A stretch of 64,000 nucleotides of DNA from an uncultured Roseicyclus sp. (GCA_947494975.1 CANLXA010000003.1:744001-808000), one strand, 5' to 3'. Shown: positions 28,846 to 37,821, counted from the stretch's first letter. The notes: generated by a model not told the origin, from the sequence alone. Numbers and translations: made by a program.

Positions 28846-30021
28846 TCAGTAGGGCCCGTCTTCCAGCACACCGTCCCGGCTCATCTGCGCATAGAGCAGC
28901 CCCTCGCGCAGCCCGCGATCGGCCACAGAAAGCCGGTCTGTCGGCCAGGCCCGCAACAGCGCCTGCAGGATCGCCGCACCCGACATGATCAGGGTCTGAC
29001 GGTCCCGCCCGATGCGCGGATCGCGCCGCCGCCCTTCCGGGCCCAGCGCCAGATACCCGTTGATCACGGTGTCGATCTGGTCCGACGTCATCCGCAACCC
29101 GTCCACCTTGTTGCGATCATAGCGCCGGAGGCCCAGATGCGAGGCCGCCACGGTTGTGACCGTCCCGCTGGTCCCGATGATCTGAAAGCCCTCGCGGGTC
29201 TGGTCGGCCGCATCCATATAGGGCGAGAACGTCGCCAGCTGCTCCTCGAAGAACCACGACATCAGCGCAAATCGCGCGCCGTCATCGGCCACATCGTCAT
29301 ACATGTCCTTGAGCGTCGCCACACCGAGCGGGATGGAGATCCAATCCACCACCTTGGCACGGGGAAACACCGTCTCGTCGTAGTCGAACCCCTGGTGCAG
29401 CCGCATGATCGCCTTGGGGCGCTCCAGCTTCGGCACCCGGCACAGATCGATCCAGACAAGCTCCGTCGATCCGCCCCCGATATCGACAACCAGAAGCTGC
29501 TCGGTGCGGGTCGAGACCAGCGGCGCGCAGGACACAACGGCCAGCTGCGCCTCCTCCTCGGGCTTGATGATCTCCAGTTCCAGCCCGGTTTCCCGCTTCA
29601 CCAGGGCGATGAATTCCGGGGCGTTGGTGGCGCGGCGGCAGGCCTCGGTCGCCACCAGACGGGCGCGTTCCACCCGATGCTTGCTCAGCTTCTTCTGGCA
29701 GATCTTGAGCGCCCCCACGGCGCGCGCCATCGATGCGCGGCCCAAGCGGCCCGACGCCTCCAACCCCTGCCCCAGCTGGACGGATTTGGAAAACGAATCC
29801 ACCACATGCAGCTGGCTGCCCTTGGGCTGCGCAATCAGCATCCGGCACGAATTCGTGCCCAGATCCAGGGCGGCATAGAGATCGTCCGGGTCCGGCCCGG
29901 TCTTGACCTTTGCGGCGGGGCGGCGTTCGACAGGCTGGATCGCGGCGGGCTCGCGTTTGGGCGGCACCGGCGCGACAGGTCTGGGGAACGGGCCGTCCCC
30001 GCCAGAGCGCTTGTGCGACAT
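28846..30021 (-). CDS. ppx: Ppx/GppA-family exopolyphosphatase
   Basis: This 391-residue ASKHA-fold enzyme would hydrolyse polyphosphate or pppGpp. The phosphate loops are visible in YAALDLGTNSCRMLIA and LLVVDIGGGSTELVWI. The first 40 residues are basic and Pro-rich, not part of the catalytic fold, and may be a linker. The ATG at 30021 (MSHKRSGG) starts a normal length. It heads the ppx-rlmE-guaB block, a common alphaproteobacterial order. The exact choice between exopolyphosphatase and guanosine pentaphosphatase cannot be made from sequence. Confidence 0.92.
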   Translation of the reverse strand: MSHKRSGGDGPFPRPVAPVPPKREPAAIQPVERRPAAKVKTGPDPDDLYAALDLGTNSCRMLIAQPKGSQLHVVDSFSKSVQLGQGLEASGRLGRASMARAVGALKICQKKLSKHRVERARLVATEACRRATNAPEFIALVKRETGLELEIIKPEEEAQLAVVSCAPLVSTRTEQLLVVDIGGGSTELVWIDLCRVPKLERPKAIMRLHQGFDYDETVFPRAKVVDWISIPLGVATLKDMYDDVADDGARFALMSWFFEEQLATFSPYMDAADQTREGFQIIGTSGTVTTVAASHLGLRRYDRNKVDGLRMTSDQIDTVINGYLALGPEGRRRDPRIGRDRQTLIMSGAAILQALLRAWPTDRLSVADRGLREGLLYAQMSRDGVLEDGPY

Positions 30022-30323
30022 GGGGCGCGTGCCTTTCCAATTCGTGGTTGCCCGAACCGTACCCTGATCGACCCGTTGAAACAACAACGGGAATCGCACG
30101 TGCCGTGCCGGGCACGCGCCCGCCCGGTTCATCATCTTGTTGAGAATTTCTGGCCCTGGCCCCGGTGGCGGGGGACCGCCGCGGCAGGCTATGACGGAAT
30201 TGCGAAAGGCGCGCGTCGTTTTGGCCGCGCGTGATGTCGAAAACAGGACCGGCGCATGGCCGTGCGCCGCCTATTGTGCCGCAACGGGGTGACTCGCGCA
30301 TCCCACCCACCCGGAGGTTCCCC
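30022..30323. other. 302-base divergent gap with two inverted repeats
   Basis: No gene is supported between ppx (minus) and the small protein gene (plus). Two inverted repeats stand out: CCCGTTG-N6-CAACGGG at 30072-30091 and CGTGCC-G-GGCACG at 30104-30116. One or both could bind a regulator of either divergent unit. A GGAGG ribosome-binding site at 30313 serves the gene at 30324. Confidence 0.5.
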
Positions 30324-30635
30324 ATGCCCGCCATCACCCATGTCTTCTGGCGCGATATCCCCGCCCAGGTGATCGTCGGCAAGGGCCGTGCCGGGGCCAA
30401 GATGCCTCTGCCCGAGCGGTTCGAGCAGGCCATCGACCGCGCCGCCATGAAGATCGGCGCCAAGGACGAAGATGCCTATCTGGCCGAATGGCGCCGGGTT
30501 GTGGTGGGTGAGGCCGAGGGCGACCTGAAGGAGATCGCCACCCGCGAGGCCGCCGCCCTCGATGCCGCCTATGACACGGACCGCCTGAAAACCCTGATCG
30601 ACGCCGAGGGGCACGACCCCGCAAACGCCGCCTGA
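30324..30635 (+). CDS. PF13769-type 'virulence factor' small protein in C1 cluster
   Basis: This 103-residue protein starts MPAITHVFWRDIPAQVIVGK; the pattern matches the small family labelled virulence factor (PF13769), whose actual function is not known. It has no membrane helix or cofactor motif that I can see. It is preceded by GGAGG seven bases from the ATG. It lies 24 bases before the methylenetetrahydrofolate-reductase-like gene. In other Rhodobacterales this small gene regularly neighbours corrinoid methyltransferase genes, so a role in the one-carbon module is more likely than virulence. Confidence 0.75.
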   Translation: MPAITHVFWRDIPAQVIVGKGRAGAKMPLPERFEQAIDRAAMKIGAKDEDAYLAEWRRVVVGEAEGDLKEIATREAAALDAAYDTDRLKTLIDAEGHDPANAA

Positions 30636-30659
30636 CCCTTGAGCCCCTGGGAGACATTC

Positions 30660-31589
30660 ATGTCGCTTCTCAACTTCCGCAAACCCGCCCCCGCGCCCAC
30701 CGCCCCCTCGGCGGAGATGGAGGCGCTCCTCAAGGGCTATTCGATCGAAGTCATGCCGCGCACCGCCGAGAAGGTGGATGATTTCCGCCACTACCTGGCC
30801 GCGGGCACACGGGTCTACATCGCCCATATCGATGGCACGCCGATCGAGGATATGGTTGCCACCGCCGCGCGCATCCGCGCCGAAGGGTTCGAACCGATGC
30901 CGCATTTCCCGGCCCGCTCCATCGCCGATGCGACCACGCTGGCCGACTGGATCGCCCGCTATCAGGGCGAGGCCGACGTCAGACAGGCGCTGATCCTGGC
31001 GGGCGGTATCGCCAAACCCCACGGCACCTTTGCCTCCTCCATGGACCTTCTGGAGACCGGTTTATTCGATAAAGCGGGTATGGAGCGCCTGCACGTGGCG
31101 GGCCACCCCGAAGGCAACCGCGATATCGACCCCAATGGCGGTGACGCGACGGTGATGGAGGCGCTGCGCTGGAAACAGGCCTTCAGCGAGCGCACCGATG
31201 CGCAGATGGCGCTCGCCACCCAATTCGCCTTCGAGGCCGGTCCCGTCATCGCCTGGGCCGAGCGGTTGCAGGCCGAGGGCATCACGCTCCCGATCCATCT
31301 GGGCATCGCGGGCCCCGCCAAGCTGCAGACGTTGATCAAATTCGCCATCGCCTGCGGGGTCGGAAACTCTCTGCAAGTCCTGCAAAAACGCGCCAAGGAT
31401 GTCACCAAACTGCTGCTGCCGTTTGAGCCGACCGAGATCATGGGAGAACTGGCCACCTACAAGGCCGCCCATCCCGACAGCCTGATCGAGCGCATCCACT
31501 TCTTCCCCCTTGGCGGCATCAAGACCAACGCCACTTGGGCCATCGAGCATGGCGGCGCCTCCACCGCGCCCGTCAACGCCAACGCCTGA
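30660..31589 (+). CDS. methylenetetrahydrofolate-reductase-like protein
   Basis: This 309-residue protein has the TIM-barrel pattern of the methylenetetrahydrofolate reductase superfamily (VEVMPRTAEKVDDF-like start, then RIRAEGFEPMPHFPARS, LILAGG and FPLGG). It interconverts methylene- and methyl-tetrahydrofolate, oxidising in the catabolic direction, with a flavin. The ATG at 30660 has GGGAG upstream; an in-frame TTG seven codons earlier is less likely. It is diverged from MetF of methionine synthesis and fits the short catabolic type associated with corrinoid methyltransferases. The partner reductase is not visible. Neighbours: the small PF13769-type gene upstream and the methyltetrahydrofolate:corrinoid methyltransferase about 2 kb downstream. 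Confidence 0.8.
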   Translation: MSLLNFRKPAPAPTAPSAEMEALLKGYSIEVMPRTAEKVDDFRHYLAAGTRVYIAHIDGTPIEDMVATAARIRAEGFEPMPHFPARSIADATTLADWIARYQGEADVRQALILAGGIAKPHGTFASSMDLLETGLFDKAGMERLHVAGHPEGNRDIDPNGGDATVMEALRWKQAFSERTDAQMALATQFAFEAGPVIAWAERLQAEGITLPIHLGIAGPAKLQTLIKFAIACGVGNSLQVLQKRAKDVTKLLLPFEPTEIMGELATYKAAHPDSLIERIHFFPLGGIKTNATWAIEHGGASTAPVNANA

Positions 31590-31591
31590 CC

Positions 31592-31777
31592 TCACGGCCC
31601 GCGCAAGGCCAATACGGCATACAGCGCCGCCATCGGCAGGTAGATCTCCGGTTTGCCCGTCGCATAGGCCGCATAGCCGTGGCAGCCCGACAGCTGGCCG
31701 TAAAGGCCGCGGTGGCACAGGGCGGCGCCCGCCACCGTGCGAAGGGCGTGGGTCAGGGTGTCTTTCAAGGTCTTCAT
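31592..31777 (-). CDS. small hypothetical protein
   Basis: A 61-residue minus-strand frame begins MKTLKDTLTHALRTVAG and contains two His/Cys-bearing spots (LCHRGLYG and SGCHGYAAYATG) and a hydrophobic C-terminal stretch (LPMAALYAVLAL). It lies convergent to the MTHFR-like gene with only two bases between stops. I recognise no family. It has no strong ribosome-binding site. It looks plausible because it fills the gap and its composition is protein-like, but evidence is modest. Confidence 0.45.
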   Translation of the reverse strand: MKTLKDTLTHALRTVAGAALCHRGLYGQLSGCHGYAAYATGKPEIYLPMAALYAVLALRGP

Positions 31778-31863
31778 CGGTCAATCTCAAAGGTCAAGAT
31801 CGACCCGCGCAGGTCTTGAGCAGACCATCGCAAACCTGCGCGCCCTTGGCGCGACACGCCGCA

Positions 31864-31878
31864 TGTCACAAGGTGACA
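31864..31878. promoter_or_regulatory. 15-base palindrome before the HTH/repeat gene
   Basis: TGTCAC-AAG-GTGACA is a perfect 6+3+6 inverted repeat 48 bases upstream of the HTH protein ATG. It is a reasonable autoregulatory operator for that gene. No other copy was seen, though GTCAC-N6-GTGAC occurs near 16180. Confidence 0.4.
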
Positions 31879-31925
31879 CCCAGAAGGTAACGCCCCCCAC
31901 GCGTGCCTGCGGATAGAAGACTGAC

Positions 31926-33593
31926 ATGACAATCCAAACACCCATCTCCCCTGCGCTCGACGCCTTCGGCAAAGCCATCAAGGCCGAACGCCTCGCGCGT
32001 GAGTGGAGCCTGACCAGGCTCGCAGAGCGGGCCCTCGGCAACCCCGACCGCAAGGGCTATTGCTCCCAGGTCGAAAAGGGCCTGCGCAACTTGTCAGAGG
32101 GCACCATCCGCAGTTTCGCCCGCGTCCTCGACCTTCCCGCCTCCGCCACCGACCCGCTCACCGGGCACCTGCTTCCGCCGGAGGATGACACGACCCAGAC
32201 AGACGCCGCCGCCACTGCTCTTCTGCAAGAGGTCGAGGCATTGCGCGACAAGCTGAAACTGTCCGAGGCCATCGCCGTGGCCATCGCCTACAAATACGCC
32301 GACGGCAATCCGACTGATATCGAAGGCGCGTTGAAGGGTCTGGAGGCCGCCCTGGAACTGGCCGCGAAAGAGCAACAACGCGGCGCCCTGCCGTCGAACC
32401 ACGAGGACGCCGCCGAGGCAGTCGTCCAACGGATCAACGACCTGAACAATCGCGGCGAGATCGACACCGCCTACGCCGACCTCCATGCCGAGGCCGCCCG
32501 CCGCGCAGAGCGGCGCGAAGCAATGCTGGCCGAAGACACCCGCATCCTCGATCTGCTGATCACCCAAGCGGCGCTGGCCAACGACGCCGACGGCTACGCG
32601 CAGGCGCACCTTCAACGGATCAGGCTCGACAGCCCTAGCCCAGAAGACACGTTCGAGCGTCTCTGCGCTCTTCAAAACGACCGCTACCAAGAGGGCCTCC
32701 GCCTCGGCACCCCTTTTGCGCTCACATCCGCCGCAGGCCTCGCGCGCAGCTGCATCGACATCGCCCCAACGCCCGACCTCCGCGCGATGGCCCAAAACGA
32801 ACTCGGCACAGCACTTCGAAACCAAGGCAATCGCACGAGCGGTTCTGAGGGAAGCGCCCTGATGGAACAGGCCGCAGAATGCTACTGCGATGCTCTTCGC
32901 GTCTTCACCAAGGCAACCCACCCCGGAAACTGGGCAATCGTCGTGCAGAACCTAGCCCTCGTGCTTCAAACTCAGGGTGATCGCATGGGTGGCCTCGATG
33001 GCAACGTCCTTCTCTCGCATGCCGTAGATTGCTACCGCGCAGCGCTTGGCGTTTTTACCGAGGCGAGCCACCCCATGGATTGGGCGGTGACTGTGCAGAA
33101 TCTAGCCATCACACTACAAATTCAAGGCGTTCGCACGCGTGGGCCCAGTGGTTCTGCGTTACTGGCGGAGGCCGTGGACTGCTACCGCGCCGCCCTGCGT
33201 GTCCGCACTGAGTCTGACGAACCGGAGCGGTGGGCAATGACCATGCAGAACCTCGCCGCTGCGCTGCGAACTCAAGGCAGCCGGATCGATGGCCCCGAGG
33301 GCGCAGCCCTCCTGTCCGAGGCTGTTGAGACGTTCCGCAGCACACTGCGCGTCCGGACCGAGACCGACCATCCCATCGACTGGGCGACTATAATGCAGAA
33401 TCTCGCCCTGGCCGAAGCCTCCCGCGCCGTACACGACACTACCGCCGACCCGCGCACGCACCTCACCGCCGCCCTCACCCACATCGACAACGCCCTACGC
33501 ATCTACGACCCCGTCCATATGTCCTACGACCATACCAAAGCCACCCGGCTCCGCACCCACCTTCTCGCCCGCCTCGCCTCATTATCTTCATGA
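31926..33593 (+). CDS. HTH-domain protein with four exact 50-residue TPR-like repeats
   Basis: This 555-residue protein starts with an XRE-like helix-turn-helix region (about residues 10-70: KAIKAERLAREWSLTRLAER, then KGYCSQVEKGLRNLSEGTIR). A helical region of about 200 residues follows, then an array with a strict 50-residue period (about residues 290-500). The period contains QNLA--L-TQG-R, EAVDCYRAALRV-TE and HP-DWA. It resembles TPR arrays seen in uncharacterised regulators and signalling scaffolds. DNA binding plus protein scaffolding is inferred. It sits between the MTHFR-like and corrinoid methyltransferase genes. No enzyme domain is visible. Confidence 0.75.
   Translation: MTIQTPISPALDAFGKAIKAERLAREWSLTRLAERALGNPDRKGYCSQVEKGLRNLSEGTIRSFARVLDLPASATDPLTGHLLPPEDDTTQTDAAATALLQEVEALRDKLKLSEAIAVAIAYKYADGNPTDIEGALKGLEAALELAAKEQQRGALPSNHEDAAEAVVQRINDLNNRGEIDTAYADLHAEAARRAERREAMLAEDTRILDLLITQAALANDADGYAQAHLQRIRLDSPSPEDTFERLCALQNDRYQEGLRLGTPFALTSAAGLARSCIDIAPTPDLRAMAQNELGTALRNQGNRTSGSEGSALMEQAAECYCDALRVFTKATHPGNWAIVVQNLALVLQTQGDRMGGLDGNVLLSHAVDCYRAALGVFTEASHPMDWAVTVQNLAITLQIQGVRTRGPSGSALLAEAVDCYRAALRVRTESDEPERWAMTMQNLAAALRTQGSRIDGPEGAALLSEAVETFRSTLRVRTETDHPIDWATIMQNLALAEASRAVHDTTADPRTHLTAALTHIDNALRIYDPVHMSYDHTKATRLRTHLLARLASLSS
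32793..33425 (+). repeat. in-frame tandem repeat array, 150-base period
   Basis: The C-terminal half of the HTH protein is built of 50-codon units; each begins near QNLA and ends near DWA. Four full units and a partial are seen. The DNA copies are diverged, so this is an old protein repeat rather than a recent duplication. Confidence 0.75.
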
Positions 33594-33706
33594 GCCATTT
33601 GACCCGTGACGTCGCCCGCGCGCGGGACTATGTCGCCTCTGTGCCGTCGCGCCCGCGCCCTCGCCCCTAGGGTCGCGCCAAACGGCCCATCAAGGAGAGC
33701 CCGCCC

Positions 33707-34777
33707 GTGACACGCACCATCATCGAGTCGAAAACCAGGACCACCGTGATCGGCTTTGATGAGCCGTTCTGCGTCATCGGGGAGCGGATCAACCCCACCG
33801 GCCGCAAGATCCTCAACGAAGAGCTGGAGCGTGGCGATTTCAGCCGGGTGGAGGCCGATGCCGTGGCCCAAGTGGCCGCAGGCGCCACCGTGCTCGACAT
33901 CAATTCGGGCGCCGTCTTCTCCAACAAGATGGCCGAAGATCCGCGTTACGCCGACAACAATTTCGTCGAGCCGACGCTCATGAAAGAGCTGGTGGAAAAG
34001 GTGCAGGCCGTCACCGATTGCCCGCTCTGCATCGACAGTTCCGTGCCCGGCGCGCTGGAAAACGGCCTTGCCGCCGCCGAGGGCCGCCCGCTCCTGAACT
34101 CCGTCACCGGGGAGGAGGAGCGGCTGGAGCTCGTCTTGCCGCTCGTCAAGAAATACAACGTGCCCGTGGTGGCCATTTCCAACGACGATACCGGTATCTC
34201 GGAAGACCCCGAGGTGCGCTTTGCCGTCGCCAAGAAGATCGTCGAGCGCGCCGCCGATTTCGGTATCCCCGCCCACGACATCGTGGTCGATCCGCTTGTC
34301 ATGCCCATCGGCGCCATGGCCACGGCGGGCCATCAGGTCTTCACGCTGGTCCGTCGCCTGCGCCAGGAGCTTGGGGTGAACACCACCTGCGGCGCGTCGA
34401 ACATCTCCTTCGGCCTGCCCAATCGCCACGGCATCAACAATGCCTTCCTGCCCATGGCCTTCGGCGCGGGCATGACCAGCGCCATCATGAACCCCGTGGC
34501 GCTCCCGATCGGCCCCAAGAAGATCGCCGAGAAGAAGGCCGAAGTGGAGGCCGCCGGGATCATCCTGCCCGACGGCATGGATGACGAGACCTTCGTGAAG
34601 CTCTTCGGCCTCGGCTCCACCAAACCCCGCCCCGGCAAGGAGATGGAGGCGATCCGTGCCGCCAACTTCCTGCTCAACCACGACGACGGCGGCGGCGCCT
34701 GGATTTCCTTCAACAAGGATCCCGATGCCGCGCCGCGCCGGGGGCGCGAGGGCGGACGTCGCCGCGCGCGGGGTTGA
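33707..34777 (+). CDS. methyltetrahydrofolate:corrinoid methyltransferase-like protein
   Basis: This 356-residue pterin-binding TIM-barrel enzyme would move a methyl group between a corrinoid protein and tetrahydrofolate. GERINPTGRKILNEELERGD, CIDSSVPGALENGL and ISNDDTGISEDPEVR are characteristic of the AcsE/MeTr and MtgA-like group. A GTG start has AAGGAGAG nine bases upstream. The C-terminus carries a basic RRGREGGRRRARG tail, unusual for the classic 260-residue enzymes. The RACo gene about 900 bases downstream and the MTHFR-like gene upstream support a demethylation pathway. The corrinoid protein itself is not encoded here. Confidence 0.87.
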   Translation: MTRTIIESKTRTTVIGFDEPFCVIGERINPTGRKILNEELERGDFSRVEADAVAQVAAGATVLDINSGAVFSNKMAEDPRYADNNFVEPTLMKELVEKVQAVTDCPLCIDSSVPGALENGLAAAEGRPLLNSVTGEEERLELVLPLVKKYNVPVVAISNDDTGISEDPEVRFAVAKKIVERAADFGIPAHDIVVDPLVMPIGAMATAGHQVFTLVRRLRQELGVNTTCGASNISFGLPNRHGINNAFLPMAFGAGMTSAIMNPVALPIGPKKIAEKKAEVEAAGIILPDGMDDETFVKLFGLGSTKPRPGKEMEAIRAANFLLNHDDGGGAWISFNKDPDAAPRRGREGGRRRARG

Positions 34778-35544
34778 TTGACCTGCCATCGCCTCCACGC
34801 GACACTCCCCACTCTCGATTGGGGAGCCCACGCCTCTTGGACGACACCACACGCGCCCCGTCCGCCCGCCGGACCTCCCGGATATGGGCCGCGCTGCGGA
34901 TGCTGCGGCGGCTGGTCATCATCGGCGTGATCGCTGTGCTGGTGAACCAGCTCATCGGGATTTCCATGGACATGGCCGACCAATTGCCCGCCGGCGAAAC
35001 CAGCCCGATGCAGGCAGTGATCCTGCTGACGGCCCTGATCGTCTACGCCCTCTTGATCGCCACCCCCTTCGTGCCGGGCGTCGAAATCGGGCTCGCCCTT
35101 CTGCTGCTCCGCGGCGCCTCCATCGCGCCCGCCGTCTACGGCGCGACCCTGGCGGGCCTGCTTCTGGCCTATCTGCTGGGTCGCTTCCTGCCCGACCGGT
35201 CGCTGGCCCGGTTCCTGCTGGATCTGCGCCTGCGCCGCGCCGGGCGTCTGGTTCACCGCATAACTCGGCTCAGCGACGCACAGCGCGAGGCGCGGTTGGA
35301 GCGGATGATGCCGCCATGGCTCTCCCTGCCATGCCTGCGCTATCGCTACCTGTCCCTCGCGCTCCTGCTGAACCTGCCCGGAAACGTGGTCTTCGGCGGC
35401 GGCGGCGGCCTAATGCTGATGGCGGGGCTCAGCCGCCTGTTCCGGCCCCGCGCCACGATCTTCGCCACCGCGATTGCCGTCCTGCCGGTGCCGCTGATGA
35501 TCTGGTGGTTCGGCACCGGCATGTTCGGCCTGCCCCCCGCATGA
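34774..35544 (+). CDS. VTT-domain-like integral membrane protein
   Basis: This 256-residue protein has five or six hydrophobic helices (about residues 43-62, 82-104, 112-130, 193-215 and 225-250). The arrangement recalls the SNARE-associated/VTT (DedA-like) family. The first possible start, TTG, overlaps the methyltransferase stop (TTGA), but a start at the ATG near 34899 (MLRRLVIIG) is possible and would drop the basic N-terminal tail. Lipid scrambling has been shown for some VTT proteins; here the role is unknown. It sits between the corrinoid methyltransferase and RACo genes, an odd but probably cotranscribed position. Confidence 0.65.
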   Translation: MIDLPSPPRDTPHSRLGSPRLLDDTTRAPSARRTSRIWAALRMLRRLVIIGVIAVLVNQLIGISMDMADQLPAGETSPMQAVILLTALIVYALLIATPFVPGVEIGLALLLLRGASIAPAVYGATLAGLLLAYLLGRFLPDRSLARFLLDLRLRRAGRLVHRITRLSDAQREARLERMMPPWLSLPCLRYRYLSLALLLNLPGNVVFGGGGGLMLMAGLSRLFRPRATIFATAIAVLPVPLMIWWFGTGMFGLPPA

Positions 35545-35656
35545 CGCGCATCTTGAAATCCGACGCTGCAAGGCCCCCCGAAGGCGTATTTCGCCTTTCG
35601 CGCGGGGGCCAGTTTGCTAGGGTCCGGAGCAACAACACCATTCCGGGCCGAGGCAG

Positions 35657-37702
35657 ATGAGCGACCAGGATCCCCTTGTTATCTTCACCCCTTCGGGCAA
35701 GCGCGGGCGCTTCGCCGTGGGCACCCCGATCCTGAGTGCCGCACGCCAGCTTGGCGTTGATCTCGATAGCGTCTGCGGTGGGCGCGGTATCTGCTCCAAA
35801 TGCCAGATTGCGCCCTCCTACGGCGACTTCCCGAAGCACGGCGTGACGGTGCGTGACGGCGCGCTCAGCGACTGGAACGAGGTGGAAGCTCGTTATGACC
35901 GCGTGCGCGGCCTGAAGGAAGGCCGTCGCCTTGGGTGTCAGGCAAAAGCGCAGGGCGACATCGTCGTCGATGTCCCGCCTGAAAGCCAGGTGCACCGACA
36001 GGTGGTGCGCAAGGCGGCGTCGGCCAAGCCCATCATCATGGATCCCGCCACACGTCTTGTCCTGATCGAAGTGGAAGAGCCCGACATGCATTCGCCCTCC
36101 GGCGATCTGGAGCGGGTGGAGGACGCCCTGCGCGACCAGTGGCAGGTCCGGAACGTGACGGCCAGCCTGCCAATCCTGAAGGCCTTGCAACCGGCCCTGC
36201 GCAAAGGCAAATGGCAAATCTCCGTGGCGCTGCATCAGCCCGCCGGATCGGATGAAATAGTGATCCTCGGCGTCTGGCCCGGCCTGCATGAAGGCGGTCT
36301 CTACGGGCTCGCCGTGGATCTGGGCTCCACCACCATCGCGGCGCATTTGTGTGACCTGACCGACGGCCATGTGCTGGCCTCCTCCGGCCTGATGAACCCG
36401 CAGATCCGCTTTGGCGAAGACCTGATGAGCCGGGTCAGCTACGTGATGATGAACCCCGGCGGCGATGCGGAGATGACGCAGGCCGTGCAGGGCGCCCTGA
36501 ACGATCTGGCCTTGGAGATCGCGGGTGAGGCCGGTATCGATCCGACCCTCATTCTGGAAACCGTCATTGTCTGTAATCCGGTTATGCACCACCTGCTTCT
36601 GGGCATCGATCCGGTGGAGCTTGGGCAGGCCCCCTTCGCCCTGGCAACCTCCGGCAGCCTCACGATGGAGGCACGCGATATCGGGCTAAAAGGGATTGCG
36701 CCGACCGCTCAAGCCTACCTTTTGCCGTGCATCGCGGGCCATGTCGGCGCCGATGCCGCCGCCGTCGCCTTGGCCGAGGAACCCAATACATCCAAGGACT
36801 TGGCGCTCATTGTTGATGTTGGCACCAACGCGGAGATCCTGCTCGGGGATAGCAGCGGCGTGCTCGCCTGCTCCTCGCCGACCGGCCCCGCCTTCGAAGG
36901 CGCGCAGATCAGCGCGGGCCAGCGCGCCGCGCCCGGCGCCATCGAGCGGATCGAGATCGATCCCGACACCAAGGAGCCGCGCTTCCGCGTCATCGGCAGT
37001 GACCTCTGGTCCGACGATCCCGCCTTCCCCGCCGACACGCAAGTAACCGGCATCTGCGGCTCGGGCATCATCGAGGCGGTGGCCGAAATGCGCATGGCGG
37101 GCCTGCTGGACGCCTCGGGCCTCATCGGCGGCGCGGAGGCCACCGGCACCGCGCGGTCCGAGCCCACCGGCCGCACCCATGCCTACCTGATCCACGACGC
37201 CACGGCGCAGGGCGGGCCCCGCATCACCGTCACCCAGGGGGACATCCGCGCCATCCAGCTGGCCAAATCCGCGCTCTACGCGGGCGCGCGCCTGCTGATG
37301 GACAAGCGCGGGGTCGACAAGGTCGATCGCGTCGTGCTCGCCGGGGCCTTCGGCGCCCATATCTCGCCCAAACACGCCATGGTGCTTGGCATGATCCCCG
37401 ATGTCCCGCTCGACAAGGTGCAATCGGCGGGCAACGCCGCGGGCCACGGCGCGCGCATCGCGCTTTGCAACCGCGCCGCCCGTACCAAGATCGAAGAGGT
37501 TGTGGGCCAGATCCACAAAGTCGAAACCGCGATCGAGCCGAGATTCCAGGAGCACTTTGTCAACGCCAATGCCATCCCCCACGCGACGGACCCGTTCCCG
37601 GAACTGGCGCAGGTCGTGACACTGCCCGCCGTGGCCTTCGGGGCCAGCGGCGCAGCGCCGGGCGGCGATGGCGGGCGGCGGCGGCGGCGCAACCGCGGGT
37701 GA
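35657..37702 (+). CDS. RACo-type corrinoid activation ATPase (2Fe-2S/ASKHA)
   Basis: This 681-residue protein would reductively reactivate a corrinoid cofactor that has been oxidised to Co(II). The N-terminus holds a plant-type 2Fe-2S site: Cys40, Cys46, Cys49 and Cys94 (CGGRGICSKC, then GCQAKA). After a linker the ASKHA ATPase fold starts near residue 215 with GLAVDLGSTTIAAHL and LIVDVGTNAEILLG. GICGSGIIEAVAEM and VLAGAFGAHIS are further hallmarks of the DUF4445 ATPase domain. Length and order match RACo/RamA-like activators. Other members of the C1 module lie upstream on the same strand. Confidence 0.9.
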   Translation: MSDQDPLVIFTPSGKRGRFAVGTPILSAARQLGVDLDSVCGGRGICSKCQIAPSYGDFPKHGVTVRDGALSDWNEVEARYDRVRGLKEGRRLGCQAKAQGDIVVDVPPESQVHRQVVRKAASAKPIIMDPATRLVLIEVEEPDMHSPSGDLERVEDALRDQWQVRNVTASLPILKALQPALRKGKWQISVALHQPAGSDEIVILGVWPGLHEGGLYGLAVDLGSTTIAAHLCDLTDGHVLASSGLMNPQIRFGEDLMSRVSYVMMNPGGDAEMTQAVQGALNDLALEIAGEAGIDPTLILETVIVCNPVMHHLLLGIDPVELGQAPFALATSGSLTMEARDIGLKGIAPTAQAYLLPCIAGHVGADAAAVALAEEPNTSKDLALIVDVGTNAEILLGDSSGVLACSSPTGPAFEGAQISAGQRAAPGAIERIEIDPDTKEPRFRVIGSDLWSDDPAFPADTQVTGICGSGIIEAVAEMRMAGLLDASGLIGGAEATGTARSEPTGRTHAYLIHDATAQGGPRITVTQGDIRAIQLAKSALYAGARLLMDKRGVDKVDRVVLAGAFGAHISPKHAMVLGMIPDVPLDKVQSAGNAAGHGARIALCNRAARTKIEEVVGQIHKVETAIEPRFQEHFVNANAIPHATDPFPELAQVVTLPAVAFGASGAAPGGDGGRRRRRNRG

Positions 37703-37821
37703 CCGCCCGCGACGGCTGTGGCCCGCGCTGCTTCACGTCCAGGCAAAAGCCCGGCGATCACGCGCGTGAGTGACCAAGACACGCGCCTGTCCACCTATCC
37801 TGAGGGACAGGAGTCACTATC

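Noticed and set aside
31926-33593. Reading the HTH/repeat protein as a complete antiphage system
   Set aside because: It has no nuclease, protease, CHAT, TIR or ATPase domain, and no partner gene next to it fits a defence operon.
30324-37702. Calling a full glycine betaine demethylation pathway
   Set aside because: The substrate methyltransferase and corrinoid protein are not in the window, so the pathway cannot be assigned a substrate.
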